This document shows positions 63,211 to 64,000 of a stretch of DNA of 64,000 bases, one piece after another. Every line of letters begins with the position of its first letter. Position 1 is the first letter of the stretch. This DNA comes from Myxococcaceae bacterium (GTDB taxonomy: Bacteria; Myxococcota; Myxococcia; Myxococcales; Myxococcaceae), in contig JADGRA010000023.1 of NCBI GenBank assembly GCA_017881265.1, forward strand, positions 114,227 through 178,226, written 5' to 3'. A program made the translations under genes and the position numbers. The notes below the pieces were generated by a model. The model saw nothing but the letters and a program-made list of their open reading frames with translations, searched no databases and was not told where the DNA came from.

Positions 63211-64000
63211 TCACCCTCGCTCTCCCCCCTGACACTGGGTGGGGGGCGGCTGCCCCGGCCCGCGCGATACCGCCCGGCGCGGTTCCGGGTCCGGCGGGGA
63301 GGCGGCGAGCGCGGCCGAGGCGCCGGCCGGTCGGCGGCGGAAGAGGCGCGCCCAGCGCAGCCGCTCCACCGCCACGAAGACGACGGGCACCACCAACAGG
63401 GTGAGGAAGGTGGAGGTGATGACGCCCCCGATGACGGCGATGGCCATCGGTCCGCGGAACTCGCTCCCGGTCCCGCGGCCGAGCGCGGTGGGCACCATGC
63501 CAACCACCATCGCCGCCGACGTCATGAGGATGGGCCGCAGCCGCCGGGGGCCGGCCTTCAGCAGCGCCGTGGTGGCGTCGTCGCCGCTGCGGATGTTCTG
63601 CAGGGCGCCGTCGACGAGGAGGATGGCATTCTTCGTCACCAGGCCCATCAGCAGGATGACGCCAATCATCGCCCCGAGGGAGAGGTTCTTCCCGGTCACC
63701 ATCAAGGCCACCACGGCCCCCACCAGCGCCAGGGGCAGGGCGACCATGATGGTGAAGGGGTGCTTCAGGGATTCGAATTGCGAGGCCAGCACCATGAAGA
63801 TGAAGACGAAGGCCAGGCCGAAGGCGCTGCCAAAGGCGTCGTTCTGCTCGTGCAGCGTCTTGATTTGGCCGTCGTAGAGGATGCTGTAGCCGGCCGGGAG
63901 CGCGTGCGCGGCGAGCTGCTTTTCCAGGACCTCGGCGATGTCCCCCAGCTTTCCGCCCGTGGCGGGCTGGCTCACCACCGAGATTTGTCGCTCCCGGTTC
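63211..64000 (-). CDS. RND-family efflux pump inner-membrane subunit (C-terminal part, 5' end outside window)
   Basis: The frame enters at the right edge and encodes about 262 residues. YDGQIKTLHEQNDAFGSAFG, FMVLASQFESLKHPFTIMVA, GVILLMGLVTKNAILLVDGA (essential helix), RRLRPILMTSAAMVVGMVP and MAIAVIGGVITSTFLTLLVV are the closing helices of AcrB/MdtB-type transporters. It is a proton-driven drug or solute exporter. The tail is Pro/Arg-rich. The membrane fusion protein and outer channel must lie beyond 64000, if present. Confidence 0.93.
   Translation of the reverse strand, partial: NRERQISVVSQPATGGKLGDIAEVLEKQLAAHALPAGYSILYDGQIKTLHEQNDAFGSAFGLAFVFIFMVLASQFESLKHPFTIMVALPLALVGAVVALMVTGKNLSLGAMIGVILLMGLVTKNAILLVDGALQNIRSGDDATTALLKAGPRRLRPILMTSAAMVVGMVPTALGRGTGSEFRGPMAIAVIGGVITSTFLTLLVVPVVFVAVERLRWARLFRRRPAGASAALAASPPDPEPRRAVSRGPGQPPPTQCQGGERG

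Noticed and set aside
1..64000. CRISPR arrays, rRNA genes, intact insertion sequences
   Set aside because: No regularly spaced repeats, rRNA sequence or complete transposase with terminal inverted repeats was found.

Overview
The window is a GC-rich chromosomal segment of a Gram-negative bacterium, most likely a member of the Myxococcota. The best evidence is a beta-helix protein (31694-33247) that ends in a Cys-Gly-Cys motif, a membrane helix and a basic tail, the layout of the MYXO-CTERM sorting tag. DGG-rich linkers in secreted proteins, a Hanks-type Ser/Thr kinase, the b558-type succinate dehydrogenase and a PagL-type outer-membrane lipid A deacylase fit this. The species cannot be named from the sequence alone.

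Left part (1-17.5 kb): a secreted protein, the sdhCAB operon (minus strand), a membrane protein with a hexapeptide-like beta-helix, a YceI protein and tRNA-Arg(TCT). A stress and signalling block follows: VIT-type transporter, CsbD-like and DUF1328 proteins, an RpoH-like sigma factor, a translationally coupled set of CHASE3 kinase, single-domain regulator and hybrid kinase, a second CsbD protein and an NtrC-type activator. PagL and an M28 peptidase come next.

Middle part (17.5-27 kb): an accessory-looking stretch. A broken tyrosine integrase faces tRNA-His, followed by a truncated heavy-metal RND pump end and singleton genes (DUF1697, SnoaL-like, GNAT, a 938-residue M28 peptidase, an ABM-like monooxygenase, DUF3187), long gene-poor gaps, tRNA-Arg(TCG) and a small AT-hook/helix-turn-helix protein.

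Right-middle part (27-48 kb): a two-subunit molybdenum hydroxylase with Tat signal, a FAD amine oxidase coupled to a VOC protein, the MYXO-CTERM protein, a PhnB-like protein, an MltF-type lytic transglycosylase, a UBP zinc finger protein and a Ser/Thr kinase. The kinase is convergent with a three-gene operon: an exported protein, a periplasmic c-heme sensor with HAMP but no output domain, and a catalytically degenerate cyclase-homology protein carrying three copies of a repeat. This is the best candidate here for an undescribed signalling system. Then a tautomerase, a molybdopterin oxidoreductase, the DUF1800/DUF1501 pair and an exported acetamidase.

Right part (48-64 kb): a coupled MscS channel plus two proton antiporters; an sdpRI-like operon (CPBP protease, ArsR repressor, SdpI) with a clear promoter/operator palindrome but frameshifts in the protease and in SdpI; a seven-gene Liv-type ABC transporter operon flanked by two acyl-CoA ligases; a GNAT enzyme; and the end of an RND efflux pump that runs off the window. 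No CRISPR array, rRNA or intact insertion sequence was seen.
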